Of a stretch of DNA of 64,000 bases, positions 29,672-37,668 are shown piece after piece; position 1 is the stretch's first letter, and each line of letters opens with the position of its first letter. The notes under the pieces were generated by a model, which worked only from the letters and a program-made list of their open reading frames with translations, had not been told where the DNA came from and did no database searches. The stretch is from Polaribacter sp. (lineage in GTDB: Bacteria > Bacteroidota > Bacteroidia > Flavobacteriales > Flavobacteriaceae): the NCBI GenBank assembly GCA_020740485.1, contig DYMN01000008.1, positions 19,345 through 83,344 of the forward strand, in the 5' to 3' direction. Made by a program: the position numbers and the translations under genes.

Positions 29672-30076
29672 ATGAGTGACGTAAAAAATTCAAATCATTT
29701 ATATAGCACGATAGTAAAGGACTCTCAAAAGTTTGCTATTTTCATCACAGATAAAGTAGGTACCATAGGGTTTTTTGCAATAATCTTTTTTTGGACTCTA
29801 ATTTGGCTGTCTTGGAACACCTTAGCTCCTAAGCATTTGCAATTTGACCCTGAACCGGCTTTTGTTTTGTGGCTTTTTATTTCAAATGTGATTCAGATTT
29901 TTTTGATGCCCTTGCTGATGATAGGACAAAATATACAAGGGAAATTTGCTGAAATCAGAGCCGAAAACGATTATGAAGTCAATCTAAAAGCAGAGAGAGA
30001 AATTGAAGATTTAAAAGCCGAATTAGCAGAGATTAAATCTCTACTGAAAGACGTTTCAGATAAATTAGATAAGTAA
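29672..30076 (+). CDS. DUF1003 family membrane protein
   Basis: From the ATG at 29672 the product is 134 residues. It has two membrane helices (about 33-54 and 71-95) separated by the conserved N-rich turn (WNTLAPKHLQFDPEPAF) and a charged coiled-coil tail (AEREIEDLKAELAEIKSLLKDVSDKL). This is the DUF1003 pattern; the function is unknown. An upstream in-frame GTG at 29630 lies inside the terminator hairpin and is rejected. Confidence 0.85.
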   Translation: MSDVKNSNHLYSTIVKDSQKFAIFITDKVGTIGFFAIIFFWTLIWLSWNTLAPKHLQFDPEPAFVLWLFISNVIQIFLMPLLMIGQNIQGKFAEIRAENDYEVNLKAEREIEDLKAELAEIKSLLKDVSDKLDK

Positions 30077-30096
30077 AATTACATTAAAAATCACTT

Positions 30097-30558
30097 TTAT
30101 TTCTCATTAAACATTTTTTCTAAAACCTCATATCTGTAATCAAATATTTCTATTAATTTTTTTTTGATTATCAATGCGTTGGCTATGCTACCCAAAAAAC
30201 CAAATGGAGGAGCATACGTTACAATATCACGCATCAAAATGCCATTAGTAGTCGGAGTTAAAATATGCTGATGGTGCCACAATACATAAGGACCAACTCT
30301 TTGTTCATCTACAAAATACTGCTTATCGACCACGTGAGTAATCTCAGTCAGCCAATCCGATTTTATACCCAAAAATGGACTTACTTTGTATGAAATCATC
30401 ATCCCTTGATACATTTTTCCGGGCACCTCGTCTGATGTAATATCAAACCCCATATATTTTGGCGTTATTTTTTTTAAATTTTCAGGAGATGATATAAAAT
30501 CCCACAAGGTCTCTACGTCAGTTTGAAGTAGCTGCTCTCTTTTTAATTGGTAAAACAT
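30097..30558 (-). CDS. SRPBCC family ligand-binding protein
   Basis: The 153-residue protein has the helix-grip pattern of the START/SRPBCC superfamily: the N-terminal LKREQLLQTDVETLWDFISSPENLKKITP, then a beta-rich body and a long C-terminal helix. Such proteins bind hydrophobic ligands; some are annotated as cell-division inhibitor-like. There is no signal peptide. It is divergent from folE and convergent with the DUF1003 gene. A TATATTTG -7 box lies at 30596-30603 on the minus strand. Confidence 0.8.
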   Translation of the reverse strand: MFYQLKREQLLQTDVETLWDFISSPENLKKITPKYMGFDITSDEVPGKMYQGMMISYKVSPFLGIKSDWLTEITHVVDKQYFVDEQRVGPYVLWHHQHILTPTTNGILMRDIVTYAPPFGFLGSIANALIIKKKLIEIFDYRYEVLEKMFNEK

Positions 30559-30624
30559 AAAAAATCAGTTTACTGTATTATAAATTTTAATGATACAAAT
30601 ATAAATTATTTTGTTTAATAATTA

Positions 30625-30654
30625 TTGATATTTGATAAACAAACTATAAATTTG
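30625..30654 (+). promoter_or_regulatory. Promoter of the folE operon
   Basis: TTG (30625-30627), 19 nt, then TAAATTTG (30647-30654). The expected start is near 30658, leaving a leader of about 60 nt. Confidence 0.6.
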
Positions 30655-30718
30655 TAATAGTTTTAACAAATAGCATAAAATAAAATTATATTTTTATAAC
30701 ATCTAAAAACTACAACTT

Positions 30719-31429
30719 ATGAGATTAGCAGATACATTTCCTAAAGTGGAAATCAATGGATTACGTGAATTCACCCTTGATGAAATTGGAGACGAACATC
30801 TATTTACCTCTCTCGAAACGCCAATGAAAGCGGATGCCCATAAAATGAACAACGACGAAAAAAAGAAAAGGATTGCTTTTCATTTTCGTGAAATTATGGA
30901 AACTTTAGGGTTAGATTTAACTGATGATTCGCTAAACGGCACTCCTGAGCGCGTAGCTAAAATGTACGTCGAAGAAATATTTTCTGGTCTAAATCCGGCT
31001 AACAAACCCAAAATTGCTTTATTTGACAACAAGTATCGCTATAATGAAATGTTAGTCGAAAAAAATATTTCATTTTATTCCAATTGCGAACATCATTTTG
31101 TGCCCATTATTGGCAAAGCGCACGTAGCTTATATTTCAAACGGTAAAGTTATCGGCCTATCCAAACTCAACAGAGTGGTTCAATATTTTGCCAAACGCCC
31201 ACAAGTGCAAGAGCGAATGACAGTACAAATAGCAAAAGAACTACAAAGTGTTTTAGATACCGAAAACATAGCCGTCATTATTGAAGCGAAACACCTTTGC
31301 GTGTCTTCACGCGGGGTACAGGACGATACTTCTACCACAGTAACCAGTTACTACGGTGGATTATTCAAAGACAACAATAAATTGACAGAACTTCACAATT
31401 ACATCTTTAATAACCAATTCACATTATGA
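30719..31429 (+). CDS. folE: GTP cyclohydrolase I
   Basis: The 236-residue enzyme converts GTP to 7,8-dihydroneopterin triphosphate, the first step of folate synthesis. The zinc ligands are in the NCEHHFVP segment and the CVSSRG segment near the C-terminus. GKVIGLSKLNR and RPQVQERMT are family signatures. The N-terminal 45 residues form a lead-in seen in other Bacteroidota. The stop overlaps the ATG of the glutathione-peroxidase-like gene by 4 bp (ATGA), so the two are cotranslated. Confidence 0.95.
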   Translation: MRLADTFPKVEINGLREFTLDEIGDEHLFTSLETPMKADAHKMNNDEKKKRIAFHFREIMETLGLDLTDDSLNGTPERVAKMYVEEIFSGLNPANKPKIALFDNKYRYNEMLVEKNISFYSNCEHHFVPIIGKAHVAYISNGKVIGLSKLNRVVQYFAKRPQVQERMTVQIAKELQSVLDTENIAVIIEAKHLCVSSRGVQDDTSTTVTSYYGGLFKDNNKLTELHNYIFNNQFTL

Positions 31430-31992
31430 TAAAATACAGCTTAATAGTACTTGCCATTATTGTGGTAGTACTCGCAATTTATGCTTTTCAAAAGCCCAAA
31501 CACGCAACGGAAAATGCCCCTTCTATTTATGATTTTCCTTTTTCAATAAAAGATTTGAATGGAAATTTGATTGATTTCAAAAAATTCAAAGGAAAAAAAT
31601 TATTATTGGTCAATGTGGCATCAAAATGCGGTTTCACCCCTCAATACGCCGAATTGCAACAATTACACGAAAAATATGGCGATAAAGTTACCATTATAGG
31701 TTTGCCTTGCAATCAGTTTGCCAATCAAGAACCGGGATCACCCGAAGAAATTCAAAATTTCTGCTCGCTTAATTACGGCGTTACTTTCTTGATGACAGAA
31801 AAAATAGATGTGAAAGGAGAAAATCAACATCCTATTTATCAATGGCTTACAGATAAAAACATCAACGGAGTCAAAAGTTCAACGGTAAAATGGAACTTTC
31901 AAAAGTATTTATTAGATGAAAACGGTAAGTTTATTGATTTTTATTACAGTGTCACCAAACCGATGAGTGATAGTATCACCAAAAATTTTTAG
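31426..31992 (+). CDS. Glutathione peroxidase family protein, membrane anchored
   Basis: The 188-residue protein has an N-terminal membrane helix (about 4-20). The peroxidatic Cys68 is in LVNVASKCGFT, LPCNQFANQEPG supplies the Gln and the VKWNFQKYLLDENG segment supplies the Trp/Asn of the catalytic tetrad. Bacterial members are usually thioredoxin-dependent peroxidases with cysteine rather than selenocysteine. The domain should face the periplasm. It is coupled to folE by a 4-bp overlap. A decayed copy of its 3' end lies 1.1 kb downstream. Confidence 0.9.
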   Translation: MIKYSLIVLAIIVVVLAIYAFQKPKHATENAPSIYDFPFSIKDLNGNLIDFKKFKGKKLLLVNVASKCGFTPQYAELQQLHEKYGDKVTIIGLPCNQFANQEPGSPEEIQNFCSLNYGVTFLMTEKIDVKGENQHPIYQWLTDKNINGVKSSTVKWNFQKYLLDENGKFIDFYYSVTKPMSDSITKNF

Positions 31993-32252
31993 TAAAACCT
32001 CGAATCCGCAAGTATTATATAAAAGCCACGAATTATGCTTGTAGTTCTGCCACGCTTTGCGTGGTTGACAGGTACACGAATTTATCATCTCATATTGGGT
32101 GAATGCAAATTGATACTAATCCCGCCACTGCGTGATTTCCAACTTTACGTACTGCTTACAGCGGGATTCGTTTCACTACGATTTACTGAATAATAAACAC
32201 TAATCTTAAATCCTTACGGATTTAAGGTAAAGAATAAATTTGCAAAAAACAA
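31993..32252. repeat. Palindrome-rich intergenic region
   Basis: This is 260 bp without a gene. It holds CCACGC-TTT-GCGTGG (about 32050), AATCCCGC ... GCGGGATT (about 32117-32168) and CTTAAATCC-TTAC-GGATTTAAG (32205-32226, perfect 9-bp arms). The GC content and the TGACAGGT word resemble other dispersed repeats here. The last hairpin may terminate transcription of the convergent genes. No coding potential was seen. Confidence 0.5.
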
Positions 32253-32879
32253 CTAATATTCTATCTCCACCGGATCATTAGTATATCTATATCTTTCATT
32301 GAGAATACTGGCGTTAATAAATTGAATACCATTGACTTCTTTTGTCCCATAGCCTTCGTGGACATGTCCGAAGATGTGTAACTTGGGTTTGATTTGCATT
32401 ACTTTTTCCAATAAATCTTCACAACCTACATAATGACCTCTTACGGTTTTATCTAAAATCCGGAAAGGAGGTCCGTGAGTGATAAGAATGTCAGTATCAA
32501 CCGGAATCAAATCCCAATGTTGTCGGATATCATCTCCAATTTCGCGATTAAAAGCCCAATTATTAAATTCGGGTTGCACTGGAGAACCCCAAATTTTTAG
32601 ACCTTCAATCGTCACTCCGGAGTCATTCAAATAGGTAAGATTCTCAGGGATTATAAGTGAAATTTGCTCAGAATTTGCTCTTTCAAAATAAAAATCGTGA
32701 TTCCCTGCAATAAAAATTTTGTATTTGTAATCTAAACTTTTGAACCAATTAAGAAAATCCAAAATTTCCGGTTCTTTCCCTGTTGAAGAGACATCTCCGG
32801 CGTGTATAATCATGTCACCATCAGGTAATTCCAAATCATGGTGTCTGTTATGAGTATCCGATATGAGAATGATTTTCAT
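32253..32879 (-). CDS. Calcineurin-like metallophosphoesterase
   Basis: The 208-residue protein has all five metallophosphoesterase motifs in order: SDTHNRH, HAGDVSS, AGNHDFYF, ITHGPPF and FGHVHEGYG. It should bind two metal ions and hydrolyse phosphomono- or diesters in the cytoplasm. The substrate is unknown. It stands alone, with a decayed gene fragment on the same strand just upstream. Confidence 0.93.
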   Translation of the reverse strand: MKIILISDTHNRHHDLELPDGDMIIHAGDVSSTGKEPEILDFLNWFKSLDYKYKIFIAGNHDFYFERANSEQISLIIPENLTYLNDSGVTIEGLKIWGSPVQPEFNNWAFNREIGDDIRQHWDLIPVDTDILITHGPPFRILDKTVRGHYVGCEDLLEKVMQIKPKLHIFGHVHEGYGTKEVNGIQFINASILNERYRYTNDPVEIEY

Positions 32880-32890
32880 TGTTTTTGCGG

Positions 32891-33100
32891 TTAAAATGGA
32901 TTTCTTATTACGCTTCCTTTACTCTTGTGAATTTCAATAATGTCATTTATTATATTCTGTAATGTGTAATACACATCATCTCCCTCTAAACCTATTTTTT
33001 TTAAAAGTTCCCTATTCTCAACAATTTTGACATTTCTTTCTTCCTCCGGAATACTTCAAATTTCATAAAATTTTCTGAAAACAATTTCACTATTTGAAAT
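32891..33100 (-). pseudogene. Decayed fragment of an unidentified gene
   Basis: The minus strand from about 33100 reads coherently to a TAA at 32891-32893 except for one TGA (near codon 15). The readable part includes EIVFRKFYEI, stop, then IPEEERNVKIVENRELLKK and YTLQNIINDIIEIHKSKGS. The 5' end is missing. Composition and charge pattern look coding, but I do not recognise the family. It abuts the glutathione peroxidase remnant on the other strand, so the locus looks like a deletion scar. Confidence 0.45.
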
Positions 33101-33102
33101 AG

Positions 33103-33183
33103 TTAGATGAAAACGGAAAATTTATTGATTTTTAATACAGCGTAACGAAACCAATGAGTGATAGCATCATAAAAAAACTTTAA
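33103..33183 (+). pseudogene. Remnant of a second glutathione peroxidase gene (3' end)
   Basis: The 27 codons read LDENGKFIDF, stop, YSVTKPMSDSIIKKL, stop. This matches the C-terminus of the intact gene at 31426-31992 (LLDENGKFIDFYYSVTKPMSDSITKNF) with a Tyr codon changed to TAA. The nucleotide match is also clear. It keeps its own downstream terminator. The rest of the gene is gone. Confidence 0.8.
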
Positions 33184-33226
33184 TTAAAAAATAATTTCCC
33201 TAATTCCCTTAAAATCGATTCTTTTT

Positions 33227-33254
33227 ACTCCAATGAAAATCGGAGTTTTTTTTT
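33227..33254 (+). terminator. Terminator after the peroxidase remnant
   Basis: ACTCC (33227-33231) and GGAGT (33242-33246) form a stem followed by nine T residues. It is probably the former terminator of the lost peroxidase gene. Confidence 0.6.
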
Positions 33255-33474
33255 ATCTAATTGTAAACAAAAATTATCTTTGCATTTTAAAGTTGGAAGT
33301 TGGAAGAATGAAGTTGGTAATTTATAAATTAGAAAACTAAATCGACAAAATTATAAAAATAAATCTCATTAGCACTCAGAACTAAATTCTAACCCAAATA
33401 AATTACCTAACAAGCTCAAAATTTATCCAATAAATTGGGAACAAAACTCAAAATTTAGAAATCAAAACAACAAA
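33255..33474. other. Intergenic region before the DUF4177 gene
   Basis: This is 220 bp without a gene. It holds AGTTGGA/AGTTGG-type short repeats at about 33290-33320 (CAACTT on the other strand) and an A-rich, G-poor leader before the ATG at 33475. No clear promoter box was seen. Confidence 0.4.
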
Positions 33475-33672
33475 ATGAAAGAATACAAATTCATCCATCA
33501 AAAATTAGTTACTTTTAAAAAAGATGACGATTTCGAAGAATTGCTTAACTCCTACGCTTCTACCGGATGGCGTGTTGTCAATGCATTTGTGCATCGCGGT
33601 TTGGTAAAAGCCATCTTGGAACGAGACAAAAAAGATAACAACTCCGCAAGCCATTCAATTGAAAACAAATAG
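33475..33672 (+). CDS. Small DUF4177-like protein
   Basis: The 65-residue protein (MKEYKFIHQKLVTFKKD ... LNSYASTGWRVVNAFVHRG) has the YKF ... L-x2-GW-x-V pattern of DUF4177 proteins, which are small, soluble and of unknown function. A hairpin terminator follows 54 bp after the stop, so it is monocistronic. The A-rich G-poor leader is typical of this genome. Confidence 0.75.
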   Translation: MKEYKFIHQKLVTFKKDDDFEELLNSYASTGWRVVNAFVHRGLVKAILERDKKDNNSASHSIENK

Positions 33673-33725
33673 CTGCGTTTTTTGACATACAAAAACCTCA
33701 ATTCTTAATAAAACACTAAAATAGG

Positions 33726-33754
33726 AAAACACGTACTTAAACGTGTTTTTTTTT
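33726..33754 (+). terminator. Terminator after the DUF4177 gene
   Basis: AAAACACGT (33726-33734) and ACGTGTTTT (33741-33749) form a perfect 9-bp stem followed by T residues. It lies just upstream of the OstA-like gene. Confidence 0.8.
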
Positions 33755-33781
33755 GATTATTTTTGCTCCAAATTCACAAAA

Positions 33782-35443
33782 TTGAAACAATTTTTATTCA
33801 CGCTGATACTCTTATTTTCATTTTTGTCGCAAGCGCAACAGAAAAAAATAGAAATCATACACGCTGACCACACTTTTACCGATGAAGAAAAGTATCCGGG
33901 CGCCATTGTGGTTTTAGGAAATGTAATGGTAGAACATACAGGCGCTACCCTGCAATGCAAGCAAGCGCTTATTTATCAAAAAGCTAATCTCATAAAAGCC
34001 TTTGGAGACGTTTTGATCAATCAAGGGGATACCTTAACGCAAACCAGCAAATATGTAGATTACAACGGGAATACTAAAGTAGCCAAATCTTGGGGAAATG
34101 TAATCCTCAAAGACCCAAAGATGACGCTTACCACCGACACACTGCGCTTTGATCGCGCTCAACAGCTGCTCTATTATGACGACAAAGCTACTATTACTGA
34201 TTTTGACAATACCCTTAAAAGTCAGGTAGGAAAATACTACTTAAAAGAATCTAAATTTGAAGCCCTTTCTAGTGTAATCATTACCAATCCCGATCATACT
34301 GTAACGTCAGATCATTTGGAATATTTTACCAATACTGGCTATACTTATTTATTCGGACCTTCAACCATTAAAGATTCAATTAATACGCTTTATTGTGAAA
34401 ATGGGTTTCACGATTCACGAAAAAAAATATCCATTTTTACCAAACGTTCTAAAATTAACTACAAAGATCGGGTGGTAGAAGCTGATTCTATGTACTACGA
34501 CAAAACGAAACAATACGCTGCTGCCCATTCGAACATTGTAGTAACCGATACGCTAAATAAAATCATCATCAAAGGTCAATTCTCTGAATATTTTGAAGCA
34601 AAAGACTCGGTTTACATCGTAGGGAAACCCTATGCTTTAAATTACCAAGATAAAGACAGCACCTTTATTCACGGAGATACCCTAATGATAACCGGAAAAC
34701 CCAAAGAACGCATCCTGCGTGCCTACCATCGGGTGAAATTTTTCAATAAAGATATGCAAGGCAAATGCGACTCACTCTACACTAACGAAAGTAAAGGAAT
34801 TACCAAAATGTTCCGTAGACCGGTGCTATGGAATGCACAAAATCAAATTTTGGGCGATTCCATTTATTTCACTTCCAATGTTGAAACAGAAGAATTAGAC
34901 TCTTTAAAAGTATATCACAACGCCTTTGTTATCAGTAAAGACAGTTTAGGCGACGGATATAGTCAGATCAAAGGCAAGTTACTATTCGGAAAATTTGTCA
35001 GAGATACATTAGATAACGTGTTAGTGTTGGGCAACGGACAAATGATCAATTACAATAGAGATGAAAACAATGAATTAATAGGGATTACCAAAGTAATTTG
35101 CAGTGATTTATCATTTAAATTATCCAATGGAAAATTGAATGAAGTGAAATTTATCACGATGCCGGATGGCAAAACCTATCCGGAATCTCAATTTCCGGAA
35201 GAAGATCGAAAATTGCCCGGATTTGAATGGCGCATAACGGAACGTCCTATGAAATGGGAAGACATTTTTATCAAAGATGAAGGCGATGATGAAAAAATAA
35301 AAGCACTTATAGAAGCTGAAAAGCAATTTAAAATTGACGAAGCCAATCGCATCAAAGAAGAAGCAGAAAAAGCAGCCGCTTTCGAAAAGAAAAAATTGGA
35401 TTCAGAAAAGAAAAATGTTGAAGAAAAACTAAAGATTAAATGA
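33782..35443 (+). CDS. OstA/LptA-like LPS-transport family protein
   Basis: From a TTG at 33782 the product is 553 residues beginning with a signal peptide (MKQFLFTLILLFSFLSQAQQ). Repeated OstA-type beta-strand segments follow (IEIIHADHTFTDEEKYPGAIVVLGNV, ALIYQKANLIKAFGDV, VVEADSMYYDKTKQYAAAHSN), as in the periplasmic bridge of LPS export. The last 50 or so residues are a charged helix. A GTG at 33743 is in frame but lies within the upstream terminator and would spoil the signal peptide. It overlaps the HAD gene by 4 bp. It is longer than E. coli LptA and lacks the LptD barrel. Confidence 0.85.
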   Translation: MKQFLFTLILLFSFLSQAQQKKIEIIHADHTFTDEEKYPGAIVVLGNVMVEHTGATLQCKQALIYQKANLIKAFGDVLINQGDTLTQTSKYVDYNGNTKVAKSWGNVILKDPKMTLTTDTLRFDRAQQLLYYDDKATITDFDNTLKSQVGKYYLKESKFEALSSVIITNPDHTVTSDHLEYFTNTGYTYLFGPSTIKDSINTLYCENGFHDSRKKISIFTKRSKINYKDRVVEADSMYYDKTKQYAAAHSNIVVTDTLNKIIIKGQFSEYFEAKDSVYIVGKPYALNYQDKDSTFIHGDTLMITGKPKERILRAYHRVKFFNKDMQGKCDSLYTNESKGITKMFRRPVLWNAQNQILGDSIYFTSNVETEELDSLKVYHNAFVISKDSLGDGYSQIKGKLLFGKFVRDTLDNVLVLGNGQMINYNRDENNELIGITKVICSDLSFKLSNGKLNEVKFITMPDGKTYPESQFPEEDRKLPGFEWRITERPMKWEDIFIKDEGDDEKIKALIEAEKQFKIDEANRIKEEAEKAAAFEKKKLDSEKKNVEEKLKIK

Positions 35444-36051
35444 ACATCAAAAATATTATTTTTGACTTTGGGGGCGTATTGGTAGATTGGAATCCGCGTT
35501 ATTTATACAAATCGGTATTTAATGACGACGAGAAAATGGAATGGTTCTTGAAAAATATTTGTACCGATGAATGGAATTTAGAACAAGACCGTGGCAGAAG
35601 TTTAGCCGAAGGTACTCAACTTTTATTAGATAAACATCCTGAATACAGCGACTTAATCAAGATGTTTTACGACCAATGGGAAGTAATGCTGCACAGCGAT
35701 ATTCCGCAAACGGTGGAAATATTGTACCAACTTAAACCGCATTATCATCTATATGGATTGACGAATTGGTCGGGAGAGACATTTCCGATAGCTTACAAAC
35801 GTTATTCATTTTTTAGAGAATTTGAAGGTATTGTGGTTTCCGGTGATGAAAAACGCATCAAACCCGACCCCAAAATATTTGAATTAATTTTGGAACGTTA
35901 CAATCTAAAACCGGAAGAATCGTTGTTTATTGACGATAACAGCAACAATATCAACCAAGCGAATGGAATGGGATTTAAGACCATTCATTTTTTAAATCCG
36001 GAACAATTGAGAATGGATTTGAATATTTTAATTAGCAGATTAGCGAATTAG
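35440..36051 (+). CDS. HAD superfamily hydrolase, subfamily IA (YihX-like)
   Basis: The 203-residue protein has motif I as FDFGGVLVDW with nucleophile Asp9. The usual second Asp of DxD is Gly, as in the YihX-type sugar phosphatases. Motif II/III segments are GLTNWS and RIKPDPKIF, and motif IV is FIDDNSNN. The cap domain is inserted after motif I. It probably dephosphorylates a small phosphorylated metabolite. It is translationally coupled (ATGA) to the OstA-like gene. Confidence 0.88.
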   Translation: MNIKNIIFDFGGVLVDWNPRYLYKSVFNDDEKMEWFLKNICTDEWNLEQDRGRSLAEGTQLLLDKHPEYSDLIKMFYDQWEVMLHSDIPQTVEILYQLKPHYHLYGLTNWSGETFPIAYKRYSFFREFEGIVVSGDEKRIKPDPKIFELILERYNLKPEESLFIDDNSNNINQANGMGFKTIHFLNPEQLRMDLNILISRLAN

Positions 36052-36146
36052 CAGATTAGCACATTAACACATTTCCAAATTATCTAATTTCCAAATTAGC
36101 AAATTGACAGAATTACTTTCTAACGCCTTTAACAACTTCAATCTAT
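36052..36146 (+). repeat. Low-complexity AGATTAGC-type repeats
   Basis: Short degenerate units (TTAGCAGATTAGC, AAATTAGC, CAAATT) fill the gap between the HAD gene and the next ATG. No promoter or hairpin is evident. Confidence 0.45.
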
Positions 36147-36668
36147 ATGAACACGGACAAAATCATCGAACTCCTTTCCTACACGCTTCCGGCAGTTGTA
36201 ACCGGTTTAGTCGCTTATTATTTTTTAGAGCGTTTTTTTAAAAATGAAGAACGAGTGCGCAAATTTCAATTGCACAAAGAACATCAAAAACAGAGTTTTC
36301 CCTTGCGGTTGCAAGCTTACGAACGTATGGTTTTGTTTTTGGAACGCATCAATCCCAATAAATTACTGATAAGAGTACAACCTTTTTCCGAAGACAAAAT
36401 AGAGTACTTACATCTCTTGGTACAAAACGTAGAGCAAGAGTTTGACCACAACCTGTCGCAACAAATTTATATGACCGAGCCTTGCTGGGATATGATTGTT
36501 ACTGCCAAAAACACCACTTTGCAGCTACTTCGCAACAAAGCAGTCAGCGAAGAAATTAAAAACGCACAAGAACTGCAAGAAGCGGTATTGCGCGAAGGTT
36601 TGCAATACGAGCATCCCAGTGAAGCCGCTTTGGCTTATATCCGCAATGAAGTGAATGATTTGTTTTAA
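36147..36668 (+). CDS. Hypothetical membrane-anchored protein
   Basis: The 173-residue protein has one N-terminal helix (about 8-28, LLSYTLPAVVTGLVAYYFLERFF). A basic helical cytoplasmic domain follows, rich in charged residues (RLQAYERMVLFLERINPNKLLIRVQPF, HNLSQQIYMTEPCWDMI). I recognise no characterised family. It lies downstream of the HAD gene on the same strand and may be cotranscribed with it. Confidence 0.65.
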   Translation: MNTDKIIELLSYTLPAVVTGLVAYYFLERFFKNEERVRKFQLHKEHQKQSFPLRLQAYERMVLFLERINPNKLLIRVQPFSEDKIEYLHLLVQNVEQEFDHNLSQQIYMTEPCWDMIVTAKNTTLQLLRNKAVSEEIKNAQELQEAVLREGLQYEHPSEAALAYIRNEVNDLF

Positions 36669-36690
36669 GGATTTCACATCAACTTCATTG

Positions 36691-36730
36691 TGGGTGCTAC
36701 GCATAACAAGAAAGGATTAGATGTTGGGTG
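36691..36730 (-). repeat. attC-like site after the outer-membrane protein gene
   Basis: On the minus strand the stop of the next gene is followed by ACCCAAC, a perfect RYYYAAC box, and about 20 nt later by GTTATGC (6 of 7 to GTTRRRY). It is short compared with the other sites and marks the left end of the proposed cassette block. Confidence 0.35.
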
Positions 36731-36736
36731 CAGTTT

Positions 36737-37387
36737 TTATAGATTATATTCGAGACCAAAATTGAAAACAGATGATTTCACTGTATTGTCTCTTTTTATT
36801 AATCCAAAGAAAAATCGACCATTCAAAGTCAAATTGTTTGAAATGCCATAACCTGTACCGATTGTAAGACCTAAGTCAAAATTATCATAATCAAATTCCA
36901 TTGGTTGGCTCGGATGACCAAATGCCGCAAATGGGTCTTTTTTTATATTTTCTTTTCGGTCAATTATGTATCCTATTTGAGTACCGCCATCCATAAAGAA
37001 TTTTTCTGTAAAATAGTAACGTAATGCCAATGGAAGAACCAAAGTCAACTCGTTGATATTTGATTCATAATCCGAAACGGTCGTTACTCCGTTCGTGTCG
37101 GTTATTTGTATGTCCTTAATTAAGACACCTGTTCCCTGAGAAGCGAGTAAAAATTCGGGTTGAAAGTTTAATTTATTAGCTACGCCTATTTGCAGAAAAC
37201 CTCCAGCATAAAATCCGATTTTTCTCTGATATTCTAAGTAATCCATTCCACCTAACCTGAAGTCAGGTGTGTATTTGGAATAGTTTGCTCCAGCTTTTAA
37301 TCCGAATTCTAATATTGATGTTTGAGAGAAGCCATTAATTATAATTCCAAATGTTAAAGCCAATGCTAATGTTGTAATTTTTTTCAT
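36737..37387 (-). CDS. Outer-membrane beta-barrel protein (porin family)
   Basis: The 216-residue protein has a signal peptide (about 1-21, ending NGFSQ) and alternating beta-strands throughout (FGLKAGANYSKYT, IGFYAGGFLQIGVANKLNFQPEFLL, LPLALRYYF, LGLTIGTGYGISNNLTLNGRFFFGL). It ends in an aromatic-hydrophobic strand (VFNFGLEYNL), as in OMP_b-brl proteins. The ligand is unknown. It is the leftmost gene of the minus-strand accessory block, followed by an attC-like motif. Confidence 0.88.
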   Translation of the reverse strand: MKKITTLALALTFGIIINGFSQTSILEFGLKAGANYSKYTPDFRLGGMDYLEYQRKIGFYAGGFLQIGVANKLNFQPEFLLASQGTGVLIKDIQITDTNGVTTVSDYESNINELTLVLPLALRYYFTEKFFMDGGTQIGYIIDRKENIKKDPFAAFGHPSQPMEFDYDNFDLGLTIGTGYGISNNLTLNGRFFFGLIKRDNTVKSSVFNFGLEYNL

Positions 37388-37668
37388 TTAAATTCTGACT
37401 AACGTAAATTTAAATTACTGTATTAAAGTTGTTTATTTTTAATGATAAATCATTTTCTGTAAGTCAAATGTATCAATTTATTTTTGAATACGCTTTAGTA
37501 ACCCCAATTTTCTTTTTTGGTCAAGATATAGATTGCCCAAAACGTGAATGAATTGAAAACGTTGCGTGGCTTCACAAATGTTAATTTTTGCAACAAAGTT
37601 AAAAGTTCAGATACCGTTTCATTAATGCACTGCTACGGAATGTTTTTTAATACAATGTTATGGCATCT
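37388..37668. repeat. Intergenic region with a possible degenerate attC-like site
   Basis: This is 281 bp without a convincing gene. AACGTTGCGTGGCTTCAC (from about 37557) and a distal GCACTGCTACGGAATG with ACAATGTTATGGC (to about 37664) make a weak inverted arrangement ending GTTATGG just after the rhuM stop. The remainder is AT-rich with no clear promoter box. Confidence 0.35.

Noticed and set aside
31993..32252. Possible tRNA or structured RNA gene in the palindrome-rich spacer
   Set aside because: No cloverleaf with T-arm GTTCRAN and acceptor pairing can be built from the palindromes.
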